From: Streptomyces sp. NBC_01264
GTDB lineage: Bacteria; Actinomycetota; Actinomycetes; Streptomycetales; Streptomycetaceae
Direction of reading: 5' to 3'
Assembly (NCBI RefSeq): GCF_026340675.1
Contig: NZ_JAPEOX010000002.1
Coordinates: 1,736,001-1,800,000, forward strand
Length of the DNA: 64,000 bases
Shown here: positions 19,756-28,785 of the stretch, one piece after another
How the letters are laid out: each line of letters starts with the position of its first letter
Position numbering within the stretch: position 1 is the first letter of the stretch
Position numbers and translations under genes: made by a program
The notes under the pieces: generated by a model
Told to the model about the DNA's origin: nothing
Databases searched by the model: none
Seen by the model: the letters and a program-made list of their open reading frames with translations, nothing else

Positions 19756-20490
19756 ATGAACGGCAATGCGGTGGCCCTGGTGACCGGTGGCAGCAGGGGG
19801 ATCGGCGCGGCGACCGCGCTGCGCCTGGCGCGGGACGGGGCCGACGTGGCCCTGACCTACGTCGACGACGCGGAGGCCGCACGGGCCGTCGTCGGCAAGA
19901 TCGAGGCGCTCGGCCGGCGCGGCCTGGCCCTGCGCGCCGACGCGGGGGACGCGGAGGCGGCCTCCGGGGCGGTGGAGGAGGCGGTACGGGGCCTGGGCCG
20001 GCTCGACGTCCTGGTGAACAACGCCGGGGTGGGCGTGCTCGGACCGCTGGAGGGGCTCACCCCCGCGGACGTGGACCGGGTCCTCGCGGTCAACGTCCGG
20101 GGCACGTTCCTGGCCTCCCGGGCCGCGGCCGGCCGGATGGGCCGGGGCGGGCGGATCATCACCGTCGGCAGCTGCATGACCCAGCGGGTGCCGGGGCCGG
20201 GCGGCACCCTGTACGCGATGAGCAAGGCGGCACTGACGGGCCTGACCAAGGCGCTCGCGCGGGAGCTCGGCGCCCGCGGGATCACCGCCAACCTGGTCCA
20301 CCCGGGCCCGGTCGACACCGACATGAACCCGGCGGACGGCCCCTACGCCGCCGCGCAGTCGGCCATGACGGCCCTGGGCCGCTTCGCCGCTCCGGAGGAG
20401 GTGGCCGCCATGGTGTCCTTCCTCGCGGGCCCGGACTCCGCTTACGTCACGGGCGCGGAGTTCTCGGTGGACGGCGGCCACGCGGCGTAG
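19756..20490 (+). CDS. Short-chain dehydrogenase/reductase (FabG-like)
   Basis: A 244-aa classical SDR. It has TGGSRGIG at 10-17 for the cofactor, NNAGVG, the catalytic serine region TVGSCMTQ and YAMSK (Tyr-x-x-x-Lys), and HPGPVDTDMNP near the end. ATG 19756 is preceded by GGGAGGAAACACC. The substrate is not evident and there is no linked pathway. Confidence 0.93.
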   Translation: MNGNAVALVTGGSRGIGAATALRLARDGADVALTYVDDAEAARAVVGKIEALGRRGLALRADAGDAEAASGAVEEAVRGLGRLDVLVNNAGVGVLGPLEGLTPADVDRVLAVNVRGTFLASRAAAGRMGRGGRIITVGSCMTQRVPGPGGTLYAMSKAALTGLTKALARELGARGITANLVHPGPVDTDMNPADGPYAAAQSAMTALGRFAAPEEVAAMVSFLAGPDSAYVTGAEFSVDGGHAA

Positions 20491-20522
20491 GCGGTCCCAG
20501 GCCGTCAGGGCGGCCGGGGCCG

Positions 20523-20978
20523 TCAGGCCAGCCAGTGGCCGTCCTTCATCAGGTCGCGGCCGGCGATCTCGTCGGCCTCGCGCCAGGCCTGGATCCACAC
20601 GGGCGTGATCCGGAAGTACGGGTAGGGCGTCTTGAGGCTGCTCGGGTCGAAGCCGGCGTGCGCCGCGAAGGCCTCGATCTCGCCGGGCGCGAGCTCCGCC
20701 GCCTCCAGCTTGGTCACGGTGCCCCCCACGAGGACCACGTCGCGGGTCGCGCCGAACGCCAGCCGCACCCGGCCGCTCGCCGCGAGGTTGCGCCCGGTGG
20801 GCAGGTTGCGCCCGGTGGACACCAGGAAGCCCTCGCCGTCCCACCGGAACGACAGGGGTACGAGGCAGGCGACGCCCTCGGCGTCGGCGGTGGCGACCCA
20901 CACGTCGACATCGCTCGCGAACCGGGCCAGCGCGTCCTTGCGCCGCTGCTCCGTCGTGCGTGGCGTGCTCTGCGTCAT
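20523..20978 (-). CDS. Pyridoxamine 5'-phosphate oxidase-family split-barrel protein (F420/FMN-binding)
   Basis: A 151-aa protein with the split-barrel pattern DVDVWVATADAEGVACLVPLSFRWDGEGFLVST...NLAASGRVRLAFGATRDVVLVGGTV. Streptomyces members bind FMN or F420 and act on unknown small molecules. ATG 20978 has AGGGGG 5 bases upstream. Convergent with the SDR gene. Confidence 0.85.
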   Translation of the reverse strand: MTQSTPRTTEQRRKDALARFASDVDVWVATADAEGVACLVPLSFRWDGEGFLVSTGRNLPTGRNLAASGRVRLAFGATRDVVLVGGTVTKLEAAELAPGEIEAFAAHAGFDPSSLKTPYPYFRITPVWIQAWREADEIAGRDLMKDGHWLA

Positions 20979-21155
20979 CGTGGCCCCCTGCGTGATCGCC
21001 GTCCGCTGTAGCGGCAGGCTAGCGGGCCCGGCGGTCGGCACGGCCCGCGGGGGTGCAAGTACGCATGCCCACAAGGCTCTTGGGGCCCGAAGCTCTTGGG
21101 ACCCAAGCCCCTCGGACCCGCAGTCCCTGGGGCGCCGGCACCCCACAGGCACGAA

Positions 21156-21197
21156 CCCCGCAGGGGCGCGCCGTCGAAACGGTGCGCCCCTGCGGGG
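21156..21197 (-). terminator. Strong hairpin downstream of the allantoicase gene
   Basis: A 14-bp perfect stem (CCCCGCAGGGGCGC pairing with GCGCCCCTGCGGGG) continues inward through CCGT/ACGG to a CGAA tetraloop, about 19 bp in all. It lies 54 bases beyond the allantoicase stop. There is no T-run, as is common for Streptomyces terminators. It probably ends the allantoinase-allantoicase transcript. Confidence 0.7.
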
Positions 21198-21208
21198 TGT
21201 TCGCGCAT

Positions 21209-21234
21209 GCCCCGGGGGTGTCGGCCCCCGGGGC
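21209..21234 (-). terminator. Second hairpin immediately downstream of the allantoicase gene
   Basis: A 10-bp perfect stem (GCCCCGGGGG with CCCCCGGGGC, 6-nt loop) stands 16 bases from the allantoicase stop codon, so transcripts leaving that gene meet two strong hairpins in a row. Confidence 0.6.
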
Positions 21235-21250
21235 GGTCACGAGGGTGGCG

Positions 21251-22369
21251 TCAGCCGCCCAGCTCCTGGTGGCGGGCGGTGTGCGCGGCGGTGCCGGCCT
21301 CCGTCAGCGCACCGAAGAGGCGCAGGCGGGAGAAGCCGCCGTCCGGGAAGATGTCGATGCGCACGTGCGTGCCGACCGCCGGGGCGTCGAGCACGAAGCG
21401 GTGGTTGGTGTCGGGCTGCAGGCGGGTGCGCGGCAGGAACTCGGTCCACTCGCCCTCCTCGCCCGTCTTGATGGACAGCGAGGCCCAGCCGGCCGAGTTG
21501 CCCTTGAGGTACGCGGTGTCGATCTCGACGGCGCGGATCTCGGACTCGGCGACGAGCTGGTAGCGGATCCAGTCGTTGCCGTTGTCACGGCGACGGGCGG
21601 TCTCCCAGCCGTCGTCCATCTTGCGGGAGCGGCCCGGGTTGATGGTGTTGGTCGGCGGGGAGTAGAAGCGGTTGGAGGCGTCCTGAACGGAGCCGCCGTT
21701 CTCCAGGGCCACCACGTCGAAGGAGCCGAGCGCCGCGAGCCACTTGGGGTCGGGAACGACCTCGCCGTAGACGCGCAGGCGGGCGATGCCGCCGTCGGGG
21801 TGCTGGTTGACGCGCAGGTGCGTGAAGCGCTGCTCGGAGTCGATCTCGAAACCGTTGGCCGCGTGGCCGCCGACGGGGGTGCGGGCGACGATGGTCGTCC
21901 ACTTGATGTCGTCGCCCTGGAGCTCCGCCGGGGTCGGCGCGAGGGCGCCTTCCCAGTTGGTGGCCTCCACGGAGACGGCCTGCGGCATGTTGCCGCGGAA
22001 GTGGGCGGTGTCGACGACGATGCCGCGGATGACGCCGGGGGCGCCCAGGCGGACGAGCGCCCAGTCGTGGTCCTCGGGGGTCGGCCAGGGCTGGGTGGCG
22101 GAGATGCCGCGGCGGCGGCGGGTCTCCCAGCCGTCCATGACCTTGCCCTTGTGGCCGAAGTCCTCGGGGTCGAAGTGCGCGGCCTCGGAGATCAGCAGGT
22201 TCTCGCGCTGGGCGAAGAACTCGTCGTTGGCCTCGATGACACCGGCGCCGAGCTCACGGGCGGCGAGGTTCGCGTACTGGGTGAACGGGAAGTCCGCGCT
22301 GCGGTAGTCCGCGTACGGGTCGCCGCCTCCGTACGGGTTCGCGTTACCGGTGAAGGATTCAATCGCCAC
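21251..22369 (-). CDS. alc: Allantoicase
   Basis: Hydrolyses allantoate to ureidoglycolate and urea in the cytoplasm. The 372-aa protein carries two allantoicase repeats, seen as KVMDGWETRRRRG...HDWALVRLGAPGVIRGIVVDTAHFRGN and KMDDGWETARRRDNGNDWIRYQLVAESEIRAVEIDTAYLKGN, with HLRVNQHPDGGIARLRVYG and VRIDIFPDGGFSRLRLFG closing each. The GTG at 22369 lies 2 bases after the allantoinase stop, so the genes form one operon. Confidence 0.95.
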   Translation of the reverse strand: MAIESFTGNANPYGGGDPYADYRSADFPFTQYANLAARELGAGVIEANDEFFAQRENLLISEAAHFDPEDFGHKGKVMDGWETRRRRGISATQPWPTPEDHDWALVRLGAPGVIRGIVVDTAHFRGNMPQAVSVEATNWEGALAPTPAELQGDDIKWTTIVARTPVGGHAANGFEIDSEQRFTHLRVNQHPDGGIARLRVYGEVVPDPKWLAALGSFDVVALENGGSVQDASNRFYSPPTNTINPGRSRKMDDGWETARRRDNGNDWIRYQLVAESEIRAVEIDTAYLKGNSAGWASLSIKTGEEGEWTEFLPRTRLQPDTNHRFVLDAPAVGTHVRIDIFPDGGFSRLRLFGALTEAGTAAHTARHQELGG

Positions 22370-22371
22370 TG

Positions 22372-23715
22372 TCAGTTCTGCCTTTCGAGGAGTCGGCCGG
22401 TGGGCTCGGTCGGGGTGCCGTGGTCGGCGATCTGCGTACCGCGCAGCCAGGTGGACTTCACGACGCCGTGCAGGGTCTTGCCCGCGTACGCCGTGACCTG
22501 GTTGCGGTGGTGGAGGTGGGCCGGGTCCACAGTGAACGTTTCTTCGGGGGCCAGGACGGCGAAGTCGGCGTCGCGGCCGGCCTCGATCGCGCCCTTGCTC
22601 GCCAGACCGGCGAGGGCGGCCGGGGCGGCGGACATCCAGCGGACGACGTCCTCGAGGGTGCGGCCGCGCTTCTGCGCCTCGGTCCAGATGGCCGGAAGGC
22701 CCAGCTGGAGGGAGGAGATGCCGCCCCACGCGGTGGCGAAGTCACCGGTCTTGAGGTCCGCGGTGGACGGGGAGTGGTCGGAGACGATGCAGTCGATCGT
22801 GCCGTCGGCGAGCGCGTCCCACAGGACGTCCTGGTTGGCGGACTCGCGGATGGGCGGGCAGCACTTGAACTCGGTGGCGCCGTCCGGGACTTCCTCGGCC
22901 GTGAGGGTGAGGAAGTGCGGGCAGGACTCGACGGTGATCTGCACGCCCTCGGCCTTTGCCGCGGCGATCAGCGGCAGCGCGGAAGCGGAGGACAGGTGCA
23001 GGACGTGAACGCGCGCGTTCAGTCGCTTCGCCTGGTCGATCAGGTTCTGGATCGCGGTGTTCTCGGCGTCCTGGGGACGGGAGGCCAGGAAGTCGGCGTA
23101 CTTGGGGCCCGGGTTCTGCGGCGCGGACTCCAGGTGGTGCGGGTCCTCGGCGTGCACGATCAGCAGGCCGCCGAAGCCGGTGATCTCGGCGAGCGAGGCG
23201 GCCAGCTGCTCCTGGTCGAGGAGCGGGAACTCGTCCACGCCGGAGGGCGACAGGAAGCACTTGAAGCCGAAGACGCCGGCGTCGTGCAGCGGGCGCAGGT
23301 CCTTGACGTTGTCCGGCAGCGCACCGCCCCAGAAACCGACGTCCACGTGCGCCTTGGTCCGGGCCACGTCCTGCTTGACCACCAGGTTGGCGGTCGTGGT
23401 GGTCGGCGGCAGCGAGTTCAGCGGCATGTCGAGGATGGTGGTGATGCCACCGGCCGCGGCGGCGCGGGTGGCCGTCCAGAAGCCTTCCCACTCGGTACGA
23501 CCGGGGTCGTTCACGTGGACGTGGGTGTCGACCAGGCCGGGGAGGAGCACGTCGTCGCCGAAGTCCTCCAGCCGGGCACCGGCCGGTACGTCGGCCTCGT
23601 ACGGCAGCACGGCCGCGATCTTCCCGCCGGCGACGGCCACCGAAGCGGCACGCGTCCCCTCGGGGGTGATGACGCGCGTCGAGCGCAGTACCAGTTCCAC
23701 AGCCAGGTCGGACAC
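22372..23715 (-). CDS. allB: Allantoinase
   Basis: Cyclic amidohydrolase opening the allantoin ring to allantoate. The 447-aa protein shows [17 protein letters not shown] (zinc His-x-His), FKCFLSPSG (carboxylated Lys), [18 protein letters not shown] and [12 protein letters not shown] (Asp). The GTG at 23715 is chosen because GGGGAGG stands 5 bases upstream; an ATG at 23739 is in frame. The gene heads the allB-alc operon and is divergent from allR, with two palindromic boxes in the shared region. Confidence 0.95.
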   Translation of the reverse strand: MSDLAVELVLRSTRVITPEGTRAASVAVAGGKIAAVLPYEADVPAGARLEDFGDDVLLPGLVDTHVHVNDPGRTEWEGFWTATRAAAAGGITTILDMPLNSLPPTTTTANLVVKQDVARTKAHVDVGFWGGALPDNVKDLRPLHDAGVFGFKCFLSPSGVDEFPLLDQEQLAASLAEITGFGGLLIVHAEDPHHLESAPQNPGPKYADFLASRPQDAENTAIQNLIDQAKRLNARVHVLHLSSASALPLIAAAKAEGVQITVESCPHFLTLTAEEVPDGATEFKCCPPIRESANQDVLWDALADGTIDCIVSDHSPSTADLKTGDFATAWGGISSLQLGLPAIWTEAQKRGRTLEDVVRWMSAAPAALAGLASKGAIEAGRDADFAVLAPEETFTVDPAHLHHRNQVTAYAGKTLHGVVKSTWLRGTQIADHGTPTEPTGRLLERQN

Positions 23716-23749
23716 CGGAACCTCCCCATCTACTTCCACAGAGCGAAAT

Positions 23750-23764
23750 TCAACGTTCTGTTGA
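23750..23764. promoter_or_regulatory. TCAACG-N3-TGTTGA palindrome in the allB leader
   Basis: Near-perfect copy of the palindrome that covers the -35 box of the uricase operon and catalase promoters (TCAACA-N3-TGTTGA). Here it lies 35-49 bases before the allB start, probably within or next to the promoter or leader. The binding factor is unknown. Confidence 0.45.
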
Positions 23765-23842
23765 CGGAGTCTTCACGTCGATCCGGAACCAGTCAAGAGC
23801 GCCCGGACGGACCACTGACGACCGCGTATCGCAATTGGATGT

Positions 23843-23878
23843 TTCCACAGGATGGAATTAAGATTTCGCTATGCAGAA
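23843..23878. promoter_or_regulatory. Paired 15-bp operator boxes between allB and allR (AllR site, predicted)
   Basis: TTCCACAGGATGGAA (23843-23857) and TTTCGCTATGCAGAA (23864-23878) are separated by exactly 6 bases, so their centres are 21 bp apart on one face of DNA. The same geometry recurs before malate synthase, hyi, catalase and gcl. The site lies 128 bases upstream of allB and 166 bases upstream of allR. Binding by AllR is inferred from position and from the IclR-like palindrome. Confidence 0.72.
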
Positions 23879-23886
23879 TGTAGCTA

Positions 23887-23937
23887 CCACCACCAGGAAC
23901 CGGACGGGTAACTTCCCGAGGACGTCCACCACCAGGA
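23887..23937. repeat. Direct repeat CCACCACCAGGA, two copies 39 bp apart
   Basis: Exact 12-bp copies at 23887-23898 and 23926-23937 in the allB-allR intergenic region, next to the paired operator. The rest of this roughly 330-base gap holds the two palindromes already listed and no convincing gene. Confidence 0.5.
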
Positions 23938-24043
23938 CAAACCGCCTCTGACCGGCGGGGACGGCATCGCCCCGGCTCTAGGGCCGACGCAGACCGACCG
24001 GTAGGCTGCTTGCTTGCCTGCCAGCACCGAAAGGACCGCGCCC

Positions 24044-24847
24044 GTGCCGACGTCCAGCGCCAGCACCACCGACGCCTCCACCAAGCCCACCGCCGCCAGC
24101 GGTGGCGTCCAGTCCCTCGAGCGCGCCTTCGATCTGCTCGAACGGATGGCCGATGCCGGGGGCGAAGTCGGCCTCAGCGAGCTCTCCGCCGCCAGCGGTC
24201 TGCCGCTGCCCACCATCCATCGCCTCATGCGCACCCTCGTGGCGTGCGGCTATGTCCGGCAGCAGCCCAACCGACGGTACTCCCTCGGACCCCGGTTGAT
24301 CCGCCTCGGCGAGTCCGCGTCGCGGCTGCTGGGCACCTGGGCCCGCCCCTACCTGGCGCGCCTGGTGGAGGAGACCGGCGAGACCGCGAACATGGCCCTG
24401 CTCGACGGGGACGAGATCGTCTACGTCGCCCAGGTGCCGTCCAAGCACTCGATGCGCATGTTCACCGAGGTCGGCCGCCGGGTGCTGCCGCACTCCACCG
24501 GCGTGGGGAAGGCGCTGCTCGCCTACACCCCCGCGGACGAGGTACGGGCCCTGCTCTCGCGGACCGGGATGCCGGCCGCGACCGAGAAGACCATCACCAC
24601 CCCCGAGGGCTTCCTGGATGCCCTGGAGGTCGTCCGGCGGGTGGGCTACGCGGTCGACGACAACGAGCAGGAAATAGGAGTCCGCTGCCTGGCGGTCTCC
24701 GTGCCGAACTCGCCGACCGCCGCCGCGATCTCCATCTCCGGCCCGGCCGGCCGGGTGACCGAGGCGGTGGCCGAGTCCTTCGTGCCGATCCTCCAGGGCG
24801 TCGCGGCCGAGCTGTCGGTGGCCCTGCAGAGCCAGAACCCGGCGTAG
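24044..24847 (+). CDS. allR: IclR-family transcriptional regulator AllR
   Basis: A 267-aa repressor-type regulator. The winged HTH lies at about 20-80 (VQSLERAFDLLERMADAGGEVGLSELSAASGLPLPTIHRLMRTL), and the IclR effector domain follows (GETANMALLDGDEIVYVAQVPS, HSTGVGKALLAYTP, DNEQEIGVRCLAVSVPN). The family senses glyoxylate or allantoin-derived ligands in AllR proteins; in S. coelicolor an AllR controls the allantoin genes. GTG 24044 is chosen because AAAGGA stands 9 bases upstream; TTG 24014 is in frame. It is divergent from allB-alc, its likely targets. Confidence 0.9.
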   Translation: MPTSSASTTDASTKPTAASGGVQSLERAFDLLERMADAGGEVGLSELSAASGLPLPTIHRLMRTLVACGYVRQQPNRRYSLGPRLIRLGESASRLLGTWARPYLARLVEETGETANMALLDGDEIVYVAQVPSKHSMRMFTEVGRRVLPHSTGVGKALLAYTPADEVRALLSRTGMPAATEKTITTPEGFLDALEVVRRVGYAVDDNEQEIGVRCLAVSVPNSPTAAAISISGPAGRVTEAVAESFVPILQGVAAELSVALQSQNPA

Positions 24848-24872
24848 GCCCTGGCCTGGCGGTAGACCCGAA

Positions 24873-24907
24873 AGAGCCCGGCGCCCCTCCAGGGGGCGCC
24901 GGGCTCT
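24873..24907 (+). terminator. Terminator hairpin after allR
   Basis: AGAGCCCGGCGCCCC pairs perfectly with GGGGCGCCGGGCTCT (15 bp, 5-nt loop) 26 bases after the allR stop. A GC-rich stem without a T-run, as usual in Streptomyces. Confidence 0.8.
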
Positions 24908-25004
24908 CGCGTACTCCCCCGGCGCACCGGGACCGGCCGGGCCAGCACGGAGCAGCCCCCTCCGGCCGGGCCGCCGGAGAGGGCCGCGCAGGTGATCGCG
25001 CCGG

Positions 25005-25697
25005 TCAGGCCGCCGGGACGGCGTCCGCCCCCTGGGTCAGACGGCCGTCCGTCATCAGCGCCGTGGCGTCCATCCGCTCCAGGTGCGCGTGGTCGTGGGT
25101 GACCAGCACGGTGGCGGTGGAGCGCTCCCGGGTGAGGGTGACCAGCAGGTCGAGGACCGCGGCGCCGCGCTCGTGGTCGAGGGCGCTGGTGGGCTCGTCG
25201 ACCAGGAGCACGGCGGGCTCGTTCATCAGGGCGCGGGCGATGTTGATCCGCTGGCGCTGCCCCCCGGAGAGCTGGTGCGGCCGCTTGTCGGCCTTGTCGG
25301 CCAGGCCCACCGCGTCCAGCAGTTCCAGGGCCCGCCGCCGTACGGCCCGCGCGGGCCGGCCCGAGAGGTGGGCCATGACCTGGAGCTGTTCTGCGGCGGT
25401 GAGCGAGGCCAGCAGGTTCGGCTGCTGGAAGACGATGCCGATCTTCTCCCGGCGCAGCGCCGACTTCTCGCCCGGGGAGAGCTCCGAGGTGTCCGCCCCC
25501 GCCACGACCACCCGGCCGGTGTCGGGCGTGACCAGGGTGGCCGCGACCGCCAGCAGGCTGGACTTCCCGGAACCGGAGGGACCGACCACCGCCGTCAGGG
25601 TGCCGGCGGGCACCTCCAGCCCGACCGCGTCCAGCGCCGTGAGGCGCCCGTCGCCGTCCGGGTAGGTGAGGGTCACGTCGTGCACGAGCAGGGTCAT
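25005..25697 (-). CDS. ABC transporter ATP-binding protein (LolD/MacB-type)
   Basis: A 230-aa ATPase that pairs with an FtsX-like permease. Walker [12 protein letters not shown]-loop FQQPNLLASLTAAEQ, signature LSGGQRQR and Walker B VLLVDEPTSAL are intact. ATG 25697 overlaps the permease stop by 4 bases. Such pairs export peptides or lipids or sense cell-wall antibiotics; a two-component system is divergent from this operon. Confidence 0.92.
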   Translation of the reverse strand: MTLLVHDVTLTYPDGDGRLTALDAVGLEVPAGTLTAVVGPSGSGKSSLLAVAATLVTPDTGRVVVAGADTSELSPGEKSALRREKIGIVFQQPNLLASLTAAEQLQVMAHLSGRPARAVRRRALELLDAVGLADKADKRPHQLSGGQRQRINIARALMNEPAVLLVDEPTSALDHERGAAVLDLLVTLTRERSTATVLVTHDHAHLERMDATALMTDGRLTQGADAVPAA

Positions 25698-26785
25698 CGG
25701 GCGCTCCCGAGAGCGGTCAGGGGGTCTACGGCGGTGATCCGCCGGATGGACAGGGCGGCGCCCAGCGCGCCGAGCGCGATCATGACGGCGGCCGGGACCA
25801 GCACGGTAGCGGCGTCGAGCACGAAGGGCACGTCTCCGCCGCTGATCAGCGCTCCGAACCCGGCCGCGAGCGCGGTGCCCGCACCGGTGCCGAGCGCCAG
25901 CATCACCACGGCCTGCCCGAGTGCGTCCTTGAGGAGGTACGGGGTGGAGGCACCCAGTGCCTTCAGCACGGCGATGTCCCCGCTGCGCTGGATGGTCCAC
26001 ACCGTGAAGAAGGCTCCTATGACCAGGGCCGAGATGGCGAAGAGGAACCCGCGCATCAGCTGGAGCGAGCCGTTCTCGGAGGTGTAGGAGCCGATCGCGC
26101 TCAGGGCCTCGTCGACGGTCTGCGCCCGGGTGGCGGTGGCCTTGTCGCCGGCCGCCCAGTCGACTCCGTCCTTGCCGTCCAGGGCCACGACGGTGGCGAG
26201 GGTGTCGATGGAGGTGCCCGGGTTCCCGACGCGCTGCCAGTCGTTGAGGTCCATCCAGACGACCGGGGTGTGGCTGTAGGCGGCGGTGCCGGAGACCGCG
26301 GCCACGGTCATCTCGACCTGGCCGATCCGGAGCTTGGATCCGGCGCTCAGCCCGCCGAGCTCCTCGGCGGCCTTCTCGGTGAGGACCACCTGCCCCTGGG
26401 TGAGCCCGCTCCCCCGGGGTGCGAGGGAGCCCGCCGGATCCACACCGAAGACGGACACGCCCGCCGTGCGCTCACCCGAGACGACGTTGGTGGTGCGGAT
26501 GCCCAGCGGCTGCGCCGAGGTCACCCCGGGCCGCTCCCGCCAGGCCAGCCAGGCCTTCTCGGGCACCTGGGAGTTGGTGAAGGAGACCTTCTGGTCCCCG
26601 GCGGGCGCGGCGAACGCGAGGCGGGTGGTGGCGGGCAGGCCGGTGATGGCCGAGATGTTCTCCCGGGCCAGTCCCGCGGTGAGCCCGGACAACAGGCCGA
26701 CCAGCAGCGTGATCAGCAGTACGACCGAGCCCATCAGGGCGAAGCGGCCCTTCGCGAACCGTAGATCTCTCCATGCGACGAACAT
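25694..26785 (-). CDS. FtsX-like ABC transporter permease
   Basis: A 363-aa membrane protein with one N-terminal helix (about 17-37), an extracellular domain of about 190 residues of the MacB type, and three C-terminal helices (LFAISALVIGAFFTVW onward) ending in the FtsX domain RRITAVDPLTALGSAR. ATG 26785 is preceded by GGTGGGGAAC. First gene of a two-gene operon with the ATPase. Confidence 0.88.
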   Translation of the reverse strand: MFVAWRDLRFAKGRFALMGSVVLLITLLVGLLSGLTAGLARENISAITGLPATTRLAFAAPAGDQKVSFTNSQVPEKAWLAWRERPGVTSAQPLGIRTTNVVSGERTAGVSVFGVDPAGSLAPRGSGLTQGQVVLTEKAAEELGGLSAGSKLRIGQVEMTVAAVSGTAAYSHTPVVWMDLNDWQRVGNPGTSIDTLATVVALDGKDGVDWAAGDKATATRAQTVDEALSAIGSYTSENGSLQLMRGFLFAISALVIGAFFTVWTIQRSGDIAVLKALGASTPYLLKDALGQAVVMLALGTGAGTALAAGFGALISGGDVPFVLDAATVLVPAAVMIALGALGAALSIRRITAVDPLTALGSAR

Positions 26786-26919
26786 GTTCCCCACCTTGGT
26801 CTTCCGCGTGGACACAAGGCATCGCGCCACAGTAGGGATCCTCGTATCGAAGGGCGCACCGAGACATCAATCCTTTGGTTGACCGGGGCTCCCGGACCCG
26901 GACTTACGCTGGTCAGGCC

Positions 26920-28146
26920 ATGACTCCTCCCCTCCCGCCCCCCGCCACCGCCGACCCGGGCGTCCGCGCCCTCACCCCCGTCTCCCGCGTCCTGCGGCTG
27001 TGCCTGCACGCGCTGCTCTTCGGCCTGCTCGCCCTCGCCGCCGGGCGGGCCGTCGCCGACTCCGCCCCGCGCGCCGGCTGGGTGGTCGCGGCCTGCGCGG
27101 TACTGGCCGCCGTGTACCTCGCGGGCGTACGGACCCCCGCGGTGCACAGCTCGGCGCGCGCCGGGGCGGTGTGGCTGGCCGGATTGTGCGCGGCCTGGGC
27201 CGCGCTGCTGGTGGTCTCCCCCGACGGGCTGTGGATCGCCTTCCCGCTGTACTTCCTGGAGCTGCACCTGCTGCGGCTGCGCTGGGGCGTGGCGGCCGTC
27301 GCGGTGACGGCCGCCGCGGCGATCGGCGGGTTTGTGGGACATCACAGCCTCGCGCACAGCACCGCGGTGACCCCGGGGGCCTTCCTCGGGCCGCTGCTGG
27401 GCGGCGCCGTGGCGGTGGCGACCGTACTGGGCTACCAGGCGCTGTACCGGGAGAGCGAGCGGCGCCGCGAGCTGATCGAGGAGCTCATCACGACCCGGGC
27501 CGAGCTGGCCGCGGCCGAGCGGGACGCCGGCATCCTGGCGGAGCGGGAGCGTCTGGCCCGGGAGATCCACGACACCCTCGCCCAGGGCCTGTCCTCCATC
27601 CAGCTGCTCCTGCGGGCCGCGGAGCGCACCCTGCCCGAGGGCTCGGCGGCGCTGCCGCACATCGGCCGGGCCCGGGAGGCCGCCCAGGAGAACCTCGCCG
27701 AGGCGCGTCGGTTCGTACGGGCCCTCACGCCTCCGGACCTGGAGCACGGGTCGCTGCCGGCCGCGCTGGAACGCCTGTGCTCGGGAGCACCGGGCCCCCG
27801 GGTCCGCTTCTCCCTGAGCGGCACCCCGCGCCCCCTGCCCACGCCCTACGAGGTGGCGCTGCTGCGGATCGCGCAGTCGGCGCTGGCCAATGTGGTGCGC
27901 CACGCGGGGGCCGGGCGCGCCGAGATCACCCTGACCTTCATGGACTCCTCGGTGACCCTGGACATCGTCGACGACGGCAAGGGCTTCGACCCCACGTCCG
28001 CGCCCTCCGGCGACGGCGGCTTCGGGCTGCCCGCGATGCGCTCGCGCGCCGAGACCCTCAGCGGCCTCTTCACGGTCGAATCCGCCCCCTGCCAGGGCAC
28101 CGCCGTGGCCGTCACCCTTCCCCTGCCCGCGGAGGCCCTGTCATGA
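26920..28146 (+). CDS. Sensor histidine kinase (NarL-type, HisKA_3)
   Basis: A 408-aa membrane-bound kinase. About six hydrophobic segments fill residues 20-165, with short loops and no large extracellular domain, so the sensor is probably intramembrane. EREREALAREIHDTLAQGLSSIQLLLRAAE-type sequence holds the phospho-accepting His, and VVRHAGAGRAEI, DIVDDGKGFDP and GGFGLPAMRSRAE form the HATPase domain. Its stop overlaps the response regulator start (ATGA). Divergent from the FtsX-type ABC operon, which it may control. Confidence 0.93.
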   Translation: MTPPLPPPATADPGVRALTPVSRVLRLCLHALLFGLLALAAGRAVADSAPRAGWVVAACAVLAAVYLAGVRTPAVHSSARAGAVWLAGLCAAWAALLVVSPDGLWIAFPLYFLELHLLRLRWGVAAVAVTAAAAIGGFVGHHSLAHSTAVTPGAFLGPLLGGAVAVATVLGYQALYRESERRRELIEELITTRAELAAAERDAGILAERERLAREIHDTLAQGLSSIQLLLRAAERTLPEGSAALPHIGRAREAAQENLAEARRFVRALTPPDLEHGSLPAALERLCSGAPGPRVRFSLSGTPRPLPTPYEVALLRIAQSALANVVRHAGAGRAEITLTFMDSSVTLDIVDDGKGFDPTSAPSGDGGFGLPAMRSRAETLSGLFTVESAPCQGTAVAVTLPLPAEALS

Positions 28147-28778
28147 CCATCCGGCTGCTCCTCGCCGACGACCACCCGGTGGTCCGGGCCGGGCTGCGCG
28201 CGGTGCTGGACACGGAGCCGGACTTCGAGGTGGTGGCGGAGGCGGCGACGGCGGAACGGGCGGTGGAGCTGGCCGCCTCCGCCGGGGTCGACGTGGTGCT
28301 GATGGACCTCCAGTTCGGCCCCGGCGGCGGCATGCACGGCTCGGCGGCCACGGCCCTGATCACGGCCGCGTCCCCGTCGCCCCGGGTGCTGGTCCTGACC
28401 ACATACGACACGGACGCGGACATCCTGGCGGCGGTGGAGGCGGGCGCCTCGGGCTACCTCCTCAAGGACGCCCCGCCGGAGGAACTGGCGGCGGCCGTCC
28501 GCACCGCGGCGGCCGGCCAGTCGGCGCTGGCCCCGGCGGTGGCGCTGCGCCTGATGGACCGCATGCGGACCCCGGCGGAAGCCCTGACCAAGCGCGAGCT
28601 GGAGGTCCTCCAGCTGGTCGCGGACGGCCTGTCGAACCAGCAGATCTCCAAACAGCTCTTCCTGAGCCAGGCCACCGTCAAATCCCACCTGGTCCACATC
28701 TACGCGAAACTCGGCGTCGACTCCCGAACCTCGGCAGTAGCCGCAGCGGCGACCCGCCGCCTGATCCGCACGCCGTAG
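28143..28778 (+). CDS. NarL/LuxR-type response regulator
   Basis: A 211-aa response regulator. The receiver has Asp9-Asp10 and the phosphorylation site Asp55 (VVLMDLQF), Thr in VLTTYDTD, and Lys in LLKDAPPEEL. The C-terminal LuxR HTH reads LTKRELEVLQLVADGLSNQQISKQLFLSQATVKSHLVHIYAKLGV. Translationally coupled to the kinase gene. Confidence 0.95.
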   Translation: MTIRLLLADDHPVVRAGLRAVLDTEPDFEVVAEAATAERAVELAASAGVDVVLMDLQFGPGGGMHGSAATALITAASPSPRVLVLTTYDTDADILAAVEAGASGYLLKDAPPEELAAAVRTAAAGQSALAPAVALRLMDRMRTPAEALTKRELEVLQLVADGLSNQQISKQLFLSQATVKSHLVHIYAKLGVDSRTSAVAAAATRRLIRTP

Positions 28779-28785
28779 GTTTTTC

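Noticed and set aside
15551..19759. Very long plus-strand open frame (1402 codons) and an equally long minus-strand one (15477-19169)
   Set aside because: They run antisense or out of frame through the Gfo/Idh, P450, EamA and RibD-like genes, are full of Arg/Gly/Pro, have no domain and no fitting start. High GC leaves few stops in such frames.
23871..23950. Possible 26-codon leader peptide (MQNVATTTRN...) in the allB-allR gap
   Set aside because: No ribosome-binding site, starts inside the operator box and ends without any attenuator-like structure.
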